DNA from: Lysinibacillus xylanilyticus
GTDB taxonomy: Bacteria; Bacillota; Bacilli; Bacillales_A; Planococcaceae
Length of the DNA stretch: 64,000 nt
Direction of reading: 5' to 3'
Assembly: GCF_001708185.1 (NCBI RefSeq)
Contig: NZ_MDDN01000004.1
Location: 348,415-412,414, forward strand
Part shown: positions 9,137 to 18,010 of the stretch, in pieces
Layout of the letters: each line of letters begins with the position of its first letter
How positions within the stretch are numbered: position 1 is the stretch's first letter
Notes under the pieces: generated by a model
The model's input: only the letters and a program-made list of their open reading frames with translations
The model's database searches: none
Told to the model about the DNA's origin: nothing
Position numbers and translations under genes: made by a program

Positions 9137-9706
9137 TCAAACCACTGATGATCTGCTAACGTTAAATGGATCAACGTTCTCTTCTTCTAACAAATCCTCA
9201 AATTTCTCTGCCCCATATGTTGCAAAATAATCATATTCTGACTGTGAAATGAAAAATGCTAACAGTAATTTTCCATCCTTTTCGTTAGAGTCTGTACAGG
9301 CAATACTATATTCTTCCGGAAAAGCATATAACTCAGTAAAATAGACAGCGCTTTTATTATATTTTTGAACAAAAGCAGCATCAATATTCTCTACACCACT
9401 TATCGCTAAGCCTCTCCCAATATGCATTTGATTATGGATACAGTAAAATAACGTATTTGCGAGAATGTAGCCTGAGCTATTAAATGCTCCATCAACTACC
9501 ATGGAAATCTCAATATAATCGCCCATTATTTCTGTATATTTACTCAAACCAAGTGTGGTATAAACCAAGCATTCTTCAAAAACATTGTCATACTTCAAAA
9601 TTTGGATACTAGGCATTTCTTCACTATATTTATACACCTCTCGATCGATTGGCTCCCCTAAAAATTTAGTGTAATGATCGAAGTAAAGTGCTCCATAGTT
9701 AATCAT
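9137..9706 (-). CDS. Suppressor-of-fused (SUFU) domain immunity-type protein
   Basis: The 189 residues follow the SUFU pattern: an N-terminal YTKFLGEP, then PSIQILKY, YTTLGLS near residue 50, EISMVVDG, and a C-terminal FFISQSEYDYFATYG. Bacterial SUFU proteins are established immunity proteins of polymorphic toxin systems, mostly against nucleases. Nothing beside it looks like a toxin. It is followed by a gene of another immunity-type family, as expected of an array assembled by repeated acquisition. Confidence 0.78.
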   Translation of the reverse strand: MINYGALYFDHYTKFLGEPIDREVYKYSEEMPSIQILKYDNVFEECLVYTTLGLSKYTEIMGDYIEISMVVDGAFNSSGYILANTLFYCIHNQMHIGRGLAISGVENIDAAFVQKYNKSAVYFTELYAFPEEYSIACTDSNEKDGKLLLAFFISQSEYDYFATYGAEKFEDLLEEENVDPFNVSRSSVV

Positions 9707-9743
9707 CTAATTTCTCCTCGAGTTCCTTCTATATTATTTCTAC

Positions 9744-10124
9744 TTAAATTTCAACTAAAGACAGCACTTCAAAACTAGCACAGTAAAATTTAATAATCCC
9801 GTTTTCATAATCTTCTACTAAATATTTATTACTTGATTCAAAACCATTATTACTTAAATTATTTATTGTAAAGCCCATCAATTGATTGTATTTATTTCCA
9901 AATCCTAATAAATCGAGGCAAGAAATATCATTAAATTTCATCTTCAACATATACCTTCTTCTATCCACTTCTACTAAAAAATCTACTTCTAAATAGGAAA
10001 CTTCATCATAATATGAATTGTATCCTATAAAATAATGGAAACCTGTAATATAATGAACACTCGTTGTATTGAAATTAGGAATCTTTTTAGGTATTTCTGT
10101 ATCTTCATACCACTCTTTTGTCAT
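9744..10124 (-). CDS. Unassigned immunity-array protein, family A (paralogue at 15022)
   Basis: This 126-aa, apparently beta-rich protein ends in KFYCASFEVLSLVE. The protein at 15022-15420 ends in DFYCTSMEVISVEE and has the same order of segments (a beta-rich body and a variable acidic loop before the FYC motif), so the two are divergent paralogues of one family. I do not know the family. The setting, a single small soluble gene between SUFU and SUKH immunity genes, suggests immunity. The start has no unusual feature. Confidence 0.55.
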   Translation of the reverse strand: MTKEWYEDTEIPKKIPNFNTTSVHYITGFHYFIGYNSYYDEVSYLEVDFLVEVDRRRYMLKMKFNDISCLDLLGFGNKYNQLMGFTINNLSNNGFESSNKYLVEDYENGIIKFYCASFEVLSLVEI

Positions 10125-10315
10125 TCTATTAATACTCCTTCGGCCATTGTTTATGATTAAAGTTTCCTTATAGCACTTTCATCTGAAATAAAGACCGCAT
10201 TCCCGATTAGCCCCAGGTTTAAATACATGGTGGAAACGAAATACCAGACAATTCTGTTCCTTCAGCCTTCAAAACTTCAGTTTTATTATGAAATATATCG
10301 ACTATCACCGTTATT

Positions 10316-10786
10316 TCAATTTTTTTCGCGGAAAATATCCCTATCTTTTAAATATCTCCGATGCAAAAATTCAGTAAACGAATCAGTAATTTTATAAAAT
10401 TCTCTTTTCTTATTTGATTCAGAAAATACGTAAACTGGTGGGTTCTCTCCCTCATTCATTTTAAAAAAGCAAAACATACAGCCCTGACACATCCAAAAAA
10501 CAAATTCATTTTCAGTAAGCTTTAAAGCTACATTATTTTCTTCTAACAGTTCTGCTCCCCAAGTATTCAATTCTAACAATTCATCAATATAACAGGATTC
10601 TCCACGAAAAAAAGTGTTCTCAGTGCCTCTCCCCATTGTTTCCAGAAATTCAATGTAAGCAATCGGTAAATAATGATTACCTATGAATTTCTTAACTTCA
10701 TGAATTTCTTGCGTTGTACAAGGGTGCATCGGTATATTGTCTTTTTGAAATTGTGTAACTAATTCATTCAAGTATTTCATGGTCAT
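10316..10786 (-). CDS. SUKH (SMI1/KNR4) immunity-type protein
   Basis: The 156-aa protein has the SUKH layout: an N-terminal helix, IHEVKKFIGNHYLPIAYIEF and LETMGRGTENTFFRG, then IDELLELNTW and a C-terminal sheet with FVFWMCQGCMFCFF. SUKH proteins neutralise toxin nucleases by direct binding. A good ribosome binding site (AAAGGAGAATG) precedes the start. Between this gene and 10124 (about 190 bases) there is only a short decayed frame that I could not assign. Confidence 0.75.
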   Translation of the reverse strand: MTMKYLNELVTQFQKDNIPMHPCTTQEIHEVKKFIGNHYLPIAYIEFLETMGRGTENTFFRGESCYIDELLELNTWGAELLEENNVALKLTENEFVFWMCQGCMFCFFKMNEGENPPVYVFSESNKKREFYKITDSFTEFLHRRYLKDRDIFREKN

Positions 10787-10882
10787 TCATTCTCCTTTAT
10801 TAGGACACAAAATCTATACAATCAATAATAGTCTCTAAAGTAATTGGATTATACTAATAAAAAATGATGAATCAACAGCCTT

Positions 10883-11051
10883 TTAATAATAAAATTGGTT
10901 AAACCTTTCCTTTTGAGGGGTATATTCATCATCAAGCAATTCAACTTGTAGTAATTTTGTTTTATGCTCCAACTTGACAATGAATAGTTCATAGAAGTCT
11001 CCAGTAGTTGGATAAGAATATATCTCATATCCTTTAGAAAAGAGGACTTCA
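10883..11051 (-). pseudogene. C-terminal remnant of an unassigned small protein
   Basis: A 56-codon frame ending in a TAA at 10883-10885 reads LTEVLFSKGYEIYSYPTTGD and continues to LLDDEYTPQKERFNQFYY. It has no start codon and no ribosome binding site, and it begins just where the upstream gene (11053) ends. It looks like the preserved C-terminus of a deleted gene of the immunity array. I do not recognise the family. Confidence 0.4.
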
Positions 11052-11052
11052 G

Positions 11053-11766
11053 TTAGTGATATTGCTCATACTCCTTAATTTTTAGTAACACTTTGCTAAT
11101 TCGAACTGCTAATTTTTCTTGTTCATCTTTTGTTAATTGTTCATCACTAACATCCTTTATGCTGAACACTTGCAGCTCATATTTAACATCTTGAAAACCT
11201 TTCACTCCTGTTAATCCCTGATTCAATAAGTTTTCAGCAAGTGTAGTATAAACAATGAATTTTTCACTTTGTGTATTCCTACAATCTCTATCAAATCGTT
11301 GCAATACAGTAGAAACCAACGAATCTACATTTTTATTTTCTAACTCAAAATTGTTTATAAATTTGTGGACTTCATCTATTAATTCATCATCATACCAACA
11401 AACTCTTGAATAATAATCTAGCGGCATTTTTTTCAGCTCTTGTAAAACACGTTTTTGTCTAGAAAACAATTCATTAAATTGTTCCAATGTTAATTTATTT
11501 TCTTGTTTAATTACTGTAAAATCCAATTCCCTTAGTGCTTGTTCAATATAATTCTTAAAAGTAAAAAGAATTTTTTGATGAGTAATTATTATTTCCGAAA
11601 ATACTACAAAAACCATTGCTTTATCTGTTTCACTTTTTTTCGCCAACATATCATATTCATAAAAAGTTCTTGCTATTGCCTCTCCTCTACTCATCTTTTC
11701 TTCTTCTACTAATTCATCATAATCTTCGTATATATAATTTTTATATTCTTCGTAACTAAACACCAA
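11053..11766 (-). CDS. Imm3-like immunity protein
   Basis: The N-terminus (YEEYKNYIYEDYDELVEEEK followed by MSRGEAIARTFYEYDMLA) fits the start of the Imm3 immunity family, where a tyrosine-rich helix leads into the conserved A-x-x-F-x-x-Y-D segment. The rest of the 237 aa is helical and charged. No partner toxin is nearby. The gap to the next upstream gene contains a terminator for that gene. I assign the family by eye with moderate confidence; a generic helical immunity protein is the alternative. Confidence 0.55.
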   Translation of the reverse strand: MVFSYEEYKNYIYEDYDELVEEEKMSRGEAIARTFYEYDMLAKKSETDKAMVFVVFSEIIITHQKILFTFKNYIEQALRELDFTVIKQENKLTLEQFNELFSRQKRVLQELKKMPLDYYSRVCWYDDELIDEVHKFINNFELENKNVDSLVSTVLQRFDRDCRNTQSEKFIVYTTLAENLLNQGLTGVKGFQDVKYELQVFSIKDVSDEQLTKDEQEKLAVRISKVLLKIKEYEQYH

Positions 11767-11904
11767 ATCTAACTCCTCCTACCACTTTACAAAGCCAGGC
11801 AATAATTAGATTATAACTTCCAAATAAGTTTTTTTCAGTAAATAAATGATATATAGTCTGTTTCACCGTAATCTTTTAATCCTTCAACCTACTTCATACA
11901 AAAA

Positions 11905-11933
11905 AAGTACTTGATGCCTACAATCAAGTACTT
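11905..11933 (-). terminator. Terminator of the SUKH-3 operon
   Basis: A perfect 11-bp stem (AAGTACTTGAT with ATCAAGTACTT) and 7-base loop is followed on the minus strand by a run of seven T. It lies about 55 bases beyond the stop codon at 11988. Confidence 0.85.
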
Positions 11934-11987
11934 AAACTTCAACAATATTTCATAAGCCTATGTTCTCTTCCATTACCAACACCTATT

Positions 11988-12440
11988 TTAATTGATTTCT
12001 TCCGGTATTTTAAATAAACAAAGAGTATCTAATGCTTCAAAAATGTTGTCGCCGAATTTATATAATGCACTTGCATTTTTGCCAAATACCTTACCCGATT
12101 GAGCGATAAACATAATTAAATAACCACGATATGCTTCACCAACTACAATAAGAGGCTCATTTATCCGCGCCTCAAATTCCTCAAAGTCTTCTTTTTCATA
12201 ATAATCCCCTACTGTTTCTTCAGGACAAAAATGAAATGTTTCTATACTTCCGTCAGGGTGCTTAAATTTATATGTCATCCCACCAAAAACGGTTAATACA
12301 TCACTCACACAATCATACACTTGATATCCCATCGCTTCCAAAAACATTACGGTTTTTGTTACGTCAATCTGATTATTTGGATCCCAGCCTGCCTGTAGTA
12401 GTATATCTCTCGTTTTTACCGACAATTTCTCCATAAGCAC
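11988..12440 (-). CDS. SUKH-3 domain immunity protein
   Basis: The 150 residues follow the SUKH-3 pattern: LLQAGWDPNNQIDVTKTV at the start, FLEAMGYQVYD, VLTVFGGMTYKF, then PLIVVGEAYRGYLIMFIAQS and GKVFG, and a final LDTLCLF. SUKH-3 proteins are immunity proteins of polymorphic toxins, commonly deaminases and nucleases. The annotated start is a GTG; an ATG two codons later is equally possible. It is the last gene of a small operon with 12416-12869 and 12871-13302. Confidence 0.8.
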   Translation of the reverse strand: MLMEKLSVKTRDILLQAGWDPNNQIDVTKTVMFLEAMGYQVYDCVSDVLTVFGGMTYKFKHPDGSIETFHFCPEETVGDYYEKEDFEEFEARINEPLIVVGEAYRGYLIMFIAQSGKVFGKNASALYKFGDNIFEALDTLCLFKIPEEIN

Positions 12441-12869
12441 TCGTTACCAATACCCTCTCTCAAAATATCTATTTCTTTAACAAATACCGATATCCACAAT
12501 ACTGTATGCTCAACTGGATTTAGTTTCGATATATATACCCTTTGAGCTAACGTAGACTTCTTCAAAATCATCATATTCAAAGCTCGGCTCAACTTGGAGT
12601 ACCTCATCAATATGCATCCCAATATGTATCTTGTTAGATAATAACCCTTTGTAATCTTTCAATGCCGTTATCTTAAAAAGCTTCCCATTCATCAAATTGA
12701 ACCACAAGTCTACAGAATCTTTAATTTCATATCTTATAAAAAACGTTGTAAACAACCTTGACTTCTCATCCATATTAGCAATTAAATCGTAGAACTGGCT
12801 TATATGACTATAAAGCTTAACCCCTCCAAGTCCTTCCCAAGGAACGATTGGTGAATTGTTATCAATCAC
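12416..12869 (-). pseudogene. Unassigned immunity-array gene with C-terminal frameshift
   Basis: A GTG start at 12869, just after the upstream stop and behind AAAGGAAG, opens a protein with GGVKLYSHISQFYDLI, then FRIY-like strands and KGLLSNKIHIGMHIDEVL and VYVSSKGIYI. The first frame then stops at 12510, but the coding signal continues in another frame as SKLNPVEHTVLWISVFVKEI to 12416. The predicted beta-rich fold and the KGI-x-I motif recur in immunity-type proteins of bacilli that I cannot name. One frameshift near 12520-12530 explains the break; the shortened product might still fold. Confidence 0.5.
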
Positions 12870-12870
12870 T

Positions 12871-13302
12871 CTACTTACTTCCTTTACGAATATAGTTCCA
12901 AGCCGTCTCGAGATCTTTAAATATCCATCCAACTTTATCGATTGATTCTTTACTATCAATTCCTAATAATAATGTTCTAACCGCTTCCTCACAGCCCAAT
13001 CCGACAATAACAGCTAATGGTAATGTGTCATCTGTACTAATATTAAAAGCATATTCTAGCATATCTCCCCACTCGTAATGTAAATCTTGTAGATCAATAA
13101 TAACGGCACCCGGATCCCATGCTTCCATTGCTGCCTTTCCCATAGCATTCATATAAATAGCATCAGTATTTCCAGCAGATCCGAACGCGTATTTACCAGA
13201 ATACTTTATTACTAATATTTCGATTTCTTCTGAAACCCCAGTATAATATTCAACTTTAATATCACTCAGCTGAGAAAGTTCGACCTTCTTAAGATTTTTC
13301 AT
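12871..13302 (-). CDS. Unassigned alpha/beta protein of the immunity array
   Basis: This 143-aa soluble protein has an alternating alpha/beta pattern. A central strand-turn AVIIDLQDLHYEWGDMLEYA precedes LAVIVGLGCEEAVRTLLLG. The layout is faintly like STAS-type or Rossmann-like small domains, but there is no phospho-accepting serine motif that I can support. It heads the operon shared with the frameshifted gene and the SUKH-3 gene, so an immunity role is inferred from context only. Confidence 0.55.
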   Translation of the reverse strand: MKNLKKVELSQLSDIKVEYYTGVSEEIEILVIKYSGKYAFGSAGNTDAIYMNAMGKAAMEAWDPGAVIIDLQDLHYEWGDMLEYAFNISTDDTLPLAVIVGLGCEEAVRTLLLGIDSKESIDKVGWIFKDLETAWNYIRKGSK

Positions 13303-13839
13303 ATTAATTCCCTTCTATTAAAAATAATTTCACGGAAGAATGGCATCGATTTCTATCAATACCTAGTGATGTTAATGACAGAATTGCCAAATTTACCGAT
13401 TCACCAGCAACCAGAGATTTTAAATAATTACATGCCTTGGCCGAAAAAAATCCAAGCCAAATGTGCAAACTAGCCATCTATCCGAAAAAAATTAGGATAG
13501 ATGGTCATTCATCGTGTGTTGAAGAGGTGCGCTTTTTTTATATTTCGGGCTTACAGAATATCTTGATTTATCTCCATTTATTCACCTCGTAAGAATTTTT
13601 ACCTTTTAAAATTTTGAGTAATGTCAGTATCCATAACTAATTGAACGGTATTGAAGTAATCGTTCAAAAAAACTTTTGATACGTCTCCGTTCATATAGTT
13701 TTGTCGTTTGTTTATTCATCCAATATTTATTACGTTTTCTAAATGATTTCTCAAATAATAAGTGAAATCTTTAAAACACTCCATGAGTTCTCCCTATGAT
13801 TTTCTGATATTTATAGTCGCTAGTATGTATTGGAATTTT
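13303..13839. other. 537-base gap: one hairpin, decayed coding traces
   Basis: No intact gene is present. A 10-bp inverted repeat (CCATCTATCC at 13473 with GGATAGATGG at 13495) encloses an A-rich loop and has no T run, so it is not a clear terminator. Between about 13620 and 13800 the minus strand carries fragments such as NKQTTKLYERRRIKSFFERL with stops on both sides. This looks like a decayed gene that I cannot identify. Confidence 0.4.
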
Positions 13840-14988
13840 CTAAAGGATTTTTGATAATTTTGTTCCATCAAACTTATTACCCCAGCCTTTATCCTCTCTA
13901 ATAGAAGATTTTTCAAAAAGTTTAATGTCCGGTAATGGATAATTGTTTTTAATCATAGTATAAATAAGTATCTCTAAAGAGTTTAGACTATCTTCACCGT
14001 ACCCACTTATACTACTATAAGCATGACTTTGTCCAAGCTCATGAATGTCTGATAATAATGAATTAATAGATTCATCAATTTTTTGATATAAATTATACAA
14101 ATAATAAAATTCATTTTCAGTTAAACGTTCAAAGTCGTCTTCATCATATTCTTTAGATTCCAATAGACTTTCTGGGATTAATTCAGCTGTTGCTGAATTA
14201 CAATCATCTAAATTATTGGAATTTGTGAATTCCCAGAGGTAATTTACAACGATTTTCCAGCTATTAAGATCATAGTTTAATGCTATTATTGCGTTTTCAA
14301 AACAACTTATGCCATATGCAACTCTACCTCTAAATGAAATTTCTTTAAATTTTCCTATATCCTTGAATTTTCCCTTTTTCTTTATTCTCTCTCTTTGTAT
14401 ATCAAGTACGTCTGTAATACCAGACTCTTCAAATCTTTCTATTATATATTCATGTCCGTATTGTAAAGCTAACATTCTTTCTTCTGTATAAATAGGTATT
14501 AACGTATAAAAATTAATACTTCTATTTTCCGAATCTATAAAACTTCTCATTCCTTTAGATGTACTGATTAAAATACACGATAATGCTGTATTGGAAGCGA
14601 ATGGAGTTGGAGGTTCCCCATTTGGCAGCATGACTCCTTCCTCTAACCATTCATCATATTGATGTGGAATGTGAGCGACCATTCTCAACCACTGCAATGG
14701 CCAATAATAATCTTGCTTCGTCATTTCATTTCTACTTATTGGCCAATTTGCAGGCAACTTTAAGACTAATTCAGCGTACTTACTTCCCTTACATTCTTCT
14801 GAATCATCCATTGCACAATCACTCATTCCTGTAGTTACAAGAGTGATAAAATCATGTTCTTGCGACGGCAGTATAACTTGAATATCGATCGCTACCCTAC
14901 TACCAGGTATGATTTCACTGATTGTATTATTGATGGGACCAAACTGTTCTGTTATAAAATCTAAAATACCAGTAGTTTCATTTTGCAT
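13840..14988 (-). CDS. SUFU-domain immunity-type protein, long form
   Basis: Residues about 15-210 match the SUFU domain: FITLVTTGMSDCAM, YAELVLKLPANWPI near residue 92, WPLQWLRMVAHIPHQY, then FYTLIPIYTEERMLAL. The remaining 170 residues are acidic and mostly helical; I do not recognise them. At 382 aa it is about twice the usual bacterial SUFU length. Such proteins neutralise toxin nucleases in polymorphic toxin systems. No toxin is adjacent, and a paralogous family A gene lies just upstream. Confidence 0.75.
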   Translation of the reverse strand: MQNETTGILDFITEQFGPINNTISEIIPGSRVAIDIQVILPSQEHDFITLVTTGMSDCAMDDSEECKGSKYAELVLKLPANWPISRNEMTKQDYYWPLQWLRMVAHIPHQYDEWLEEGVMLPNGEPPTPFASNTALSCILISTSKGMRSFIDSENRSINFYTLIPIYTEERMLALQYGHEYIIERFEESGITDVLDIQRERIKKKGKFKDIGKFKEISFRGRVAYGISCFENAIIALNYDLNSWKIVVNYLWEFTNSNNLDDCNSATAELIPESLLESKEYDEDDFERLTENEFYYLYNLYQKIDESINSLLSDIHELGQSHAYSSISGYGEDSLNSLEILIYTMIKNNYPLPDIKLFEKSSIREDKGWGNKFDGTKLSKIL

Positions 14989-15021
14989 CCTAGTTTCATA
15001 CCCTTCTTTTTTATAAAGTCC

Positions 15022-15420
15022 TTACTTATAAAATTCTTCTACTGAAATGACTTCCATAGAGGTACAATAAAAATCAATAAATTCAAATCCATCATTTTCA
15101 CCATATCCACTGTCATCATGTACATGATAACGCTGGCTGCTCACCAAACCTTGCTCTTTCATATCATGAACGATTAAGTCCCTTGACAACGGAAAAGTAG
15201 TTGCTTTTCTTATCGTTAAATCGTCCACATTATAATATCTAATCTTTATTTTGAATGGTTCCTTTGTTTGTAAAAGGACAACATGAAATGTAAGATCCAT
15301 TGTTCCAACATAATTATCTTCAAAATCAATTTCGATATTATATTCAATATTTACTATTCTCTCGTAAACCCATGTACCATTTAGTGTCTGTTTAATTAGT
15401 TCTTTGTTTTTTAAATGCAT
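15022..15420 (-). CDS. Unassigned immunity-array protein, family A (paralogue at 9744)
   Basis: This 132-aa protein shares its C-terminal signature (DFYCTSMEVISVEE) and overall beta-rich layout with the protein at 9744-10124. An acidic glycine-rich loop (DDSGYGENDG) precedes the signature. In both places the gene accompanies a SUFU gene (9137 and 13840), which suggests the pair travels together. The family and target are unknown to me. Confidence 0.55.
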   Translation of the reverse strand: MHLKNKELIKQTLNGTWVYERIVNIEYNIEIDFEDNYVGTMDLTFHVVLLQTKEPFKIKIRYYNVDDLTIRKATTFPLSRDLIVHDMKEQGLVSSQRYHVHDDSGYGENDGFEFIDFYCTSMEVISVEEFYK

Positions 15421-15575
15421 AATGTTCTAACCACCTTTTTATCTACAAGAATATCCTGTTCTACATACCATAAACCTAATGGAAATCATACTAGGAATAT
15501 CTGGAGCTACAATTGTAATCTCCTCACAAAAAGTTGTATCCATTTAAATGTAAAGCTTTAATATTTTCATGATAT

Positions 15576-16001
15576 TTAAATGTATTGTTTTGCTACCTCA
15601 CTTTTAGGCTTTAAGCTTACTATTTGTTCAGCTAATGTTTTAGCCTCTTGATTACTCAATAATTTATCAGGTATGTCATTAAAAAATAATAAATATTCTT
15701 TAAGCTCTACATCATCTTCATCGAATTCTACTGCCTTTTTTGCGTGATAATATGCTGCCTGATAAGCCCCCTCTAAATGACATAGTGGGTGAGATAATAT
15801 AATTGAAGCAATATAGTGAAGGAAAGCTGTTTCCTTACTTTTTAACAGATCTAAAACAAAAGAATAATATAGGATGTTTTCTGATTTATAACACAATTCC
15901 AAAATACTGCATTCGAATTCATCTTTAGTCATACCATCCACTTGGGCTTTAGCTTCTGTAAATTTTAACGAAATAATTAAGTTTTCTAGTCTAGTTTTCA
16001 T
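15576..16001 (-). CDS. Helical TPR-like immunity-array protein
   Basis: The 141 residues are predicted helical, with TPR-like pairs: YIASIILSHPLCHLEGAYQA followed by AYYHAKKAVEFDEDDVELKE. The HPLCHLEGAYQAA segment seems distinctive. I know similar small helical proteins from toxin-immunity loci of bacilli but cannot give a family name. It stands between the family A gene and a broken pentapeptide gene. The roughly 150 bases before 15420 hold only a short frame without support. Confidence 0.5.
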   Translation of the reverse strand: MKTRLENLIISLKFTEAKAQVDGMTKDEFECSILELCYKSENILYYSFVLDLLKSKETAFLHYIASIILSHPLCHLEGAYQAAYYHAKKAVEFDEDDVELKEYLLFFNDIPDKLLSNQEAKTLAEQIVSLKPKSEVAKQYI

Positions 16002-16039
16002 TTTTGATTTACCTCGCTCACAGTTAAATCAGAGTTATA

Positions 16040-16557
16040 TCAACCCAATTTAGAAAAATAGTTCTTAATTTCATTCCCTAGATCATTTAAAATGATGGTT
16101 GTATTCTTAAAATCTACACTTTCTATTCCAACTGCTTCATCAAATCTTAGTTTTTCAAATGAACAATCAATAAACTTCACATTCTGAAAAATCGATGAGT
16201 GAAAACTAGAAATATCATAATTTACATTTTTAAATATTACATTTGAAAAACTCGCATTACTAAAAGAACAATTACGCATTTCTGAGTCAATAATCGTCAT
16301 TTCAGAAAAATCACACTCATAAAAACTAGTTCTAAACCATTAATACCTGCAATATTTGTTTTTTTAAATATTGCATAATCCGAGTTCCCCTTAATAAAAA
16401 TATTATCCTTGAAAATACAATCCTCAAAAGTACTACCGCATAAAGAAGCTCCACTTAAGTAAACTTTTAAAAAATCACATCCCTTAAAATTCACTTCTAA
16501 AAAGCTACTATTATTTAAATCATAATTTGGCTCATCACCAAAAGTCGTGGGTGACAA
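16040..16557 (-). pseudogene. Pentapeptide-repeat immunity-type gene, interrupted by ISL3 and frameshifted
   Basis: The sequence shows pentapeptide repeats: NNSSFLEVNFKGCDFLKVYL and SGASLCGSTFEDCIFKDNIF, then in another frame MRNCSFSNASFSNVIF. A frameshift lies near 16325-16335, where the first frame leaves the repeat pattern and the second picks it up (SFYECDFSEMTIID). The 5' end is cut by the ISL3 element at 16529. On the far side of the element, at about 17846-17945, the minus strand continues in the expected direction with DKCSLFFEDNILYN, so the insertion split one gene. The gene is dead. Confidence 0.7.
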
Positions 16558-17845
16558 AATCAGCGGCCTGTTTCTAAACGTAAACGAAGGAAAAAACGGT
16601 CTTCATTTCGATAGCCAAAACCACGTCTTTTGATGAGTTTAATTTTATTATTCGTGCCTTCCATAATGCCATTCGATAGCGGTGAAATAATGGTATCCAA
16701 CAACGCTTTTTCACGTGTTATCAATGTTTTTGCGATTTTAGAGACGGCACCACACATATGAAATTGATATCTTTTAAACCATTCTGTTAACCGTCGTTTT
16801 GCTTGTGTCATCGTTGTCGCTTTTAGTACATAACGCATATGATCCAATGCATGATAAATGTGTTTTGTATGCAAATCTTCCTGGTACCACTGTGCAATAA
16901 ATCCACGTTCTTCTTCCGTTAATTGTTCAGGTTTTCGTGCCAAACAACGGTCGATGAATCGCGATTTATGATGCTTTTTGGCTTCTCCTAAATAACGTCG
17001 TCTTCGCTGTTGGGCATCTGTGAAAAATTGCACGAGATGAAAGCGATCCAGCACATGAATCGCAGTTGGATAAACTGTTTGTATCGCGTTTGCCATCGCT
17101 GGAGCGAAATCACTTACCACGGCACGAATAGGACCTATTACTTTCTGTAAAACGGCGGTAATGGCGTCTTGATCTCGATGAGGAACAATCGCCAAAATGT
17201 GACCTGTGTCGGCATTTAAAACACTGGTCGCATAATTATGTCCTTTGCGCAAGGCGAACTCATCAACGCAGATAGCTGTAGCTTTTTCTTCTACTAATTG
17301 ATCTGGTGCATACAAGTAATACCAACGTTCAACAGTCGTATAGGGTAGTTCATATTCACGCGCTACATCAGCAATGGAACGCCCATGGCAACGCTGAACA
17401 AGCTCTTTACGAAACAAAGCTGATGACGCTTGTATAATCCCTAAACCAAAGTCATAGGTAAATGTAAGGTCACAAGCAACACAACGATGACGTGGAATTA
17501 CCATCTCAAACCAAATCAATCCTAGGTGCCAAGCATAGCCATGACGAAAACGACGTAACGTTTGTGCATGACGAATTGTTTTCCCTTGGCAAAGTGGACA
17601 TGGCACTGAATAAGCACCTACAGTAACAGGAAATACATTTGGTTCTTCATCAGATGGAAAAGAAACTTCGAAAAAAGATGGTAACGGTAATAGCATTTTG
17701 ATAAACTTGGAGTACAAAGCGAAAACTCCTCTCGTGGTTTGTCTCGACAACAATTACGATACGTGAGTTTTCGCTTTTCTTCTATAGTAAAATGTAAAAT
17801 TATTGAATTGATAGAAAATCAACCACCAGTTATGGTGATGAGCCA
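16529..17845 (-). mobile_element. Complete ISL3-family insertion sequence, 1317 bp
   Basis: The element is bounded by inverted repeats: GGCTCATCACCAAAAGTCGT at the left end, and, reading inward from 17845, GGCTCATCACCATAACTGGT at the right end. One full-length ISL3 transposase gene fills it. I see no exact 8-bp target duplication: the left flank is CATAATTT and the right flank ATTATATA. This could mean flank mutation or rearrangement after insertion. It interrupts a pentapeptide-repeat gene. A solo copy of the right end occurs at 3984. Confidence 0.85.
16560..17753 (-). CDS. ISL3-family transposase
   Basis: This 397-aa transposase has an N-terminal zinc-finger region (CPLCQGKTIRHA and then CVACD), a helix-turn-helix (IADVAREYELPYTTVERWYY), and the DDE catalytic residues of ISL3: D in CVDEFALRKGHNY (about 164), D in AVVSDFAPAMANA (about 212), and E in IMEGTNNKIKLIKRRGFGYR (about 368). 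Length and motifs are complete, so the enzyme is probably active. It mobilises the surrounding element and could also act on the solo end at 3984 if that keeps a partner. Confidence 0.93.
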   Translation of the reverse strand: MLSRQTTRGVFALYSKFIKMLLPLPSFFEVSFPSDEEPNVFPVTVGAYSVPCPLCQGKTIRHAQTLRRFRHGYAWHLGLIWFEMVIPRHRCVACDLTFTYDFGLGIIQASSALFRKELVQRCHGRSIADVAREYELPYTTVERWYYLYAPDQLVEEKATAICVDEFALRKGHNYATSVLNADTGHILAIVPHRDQDAITAVLQKVIGPIRAVVSDFAPAMANAIQTVYPTAIHVLDRFHLVQFFTDAQQRRRRYLGEAKKHHKSRFIDRCLARKPEQLTEEERGFIAQWYQEDLHTKHIYHALDHMRYVLKATTMTQAKRRLTEWFKRYQFHMCGAVSKIAKTLITREKALLDTIISPLSNGIMEGTNNKIKLIKRRGFGYRNEDRFFLRLRLETGR

Positions 17846-18010
17846 TTATATAGGATGTTATCCTCAAAAAAAAGACTACACTTATCCTTAGATAATCCTA
17901 GTGAATAATCAGTGTATTTCTTTAATTGCTCATATATTTCTAACTTTACGCTTCAGCTCATTAGGATACACTCTTTATATTCCCGCATTGGCTAGCCTTT
18001 TATTTTTGAA

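Noticed and set aside
10140..10310. Short frame with SGISFPPC on the minus strand, resembling a deaminase zinc motif
   Set aside because: The frame stops just after the motif, lacks a second CxxC and the catalytic HAE, and has no start; it is too short to support.
16521..17853. Target-site duplication around the ISL3 element
   Set aside because: The 8-base flanks CATAATTT and ATTATATA do not match.
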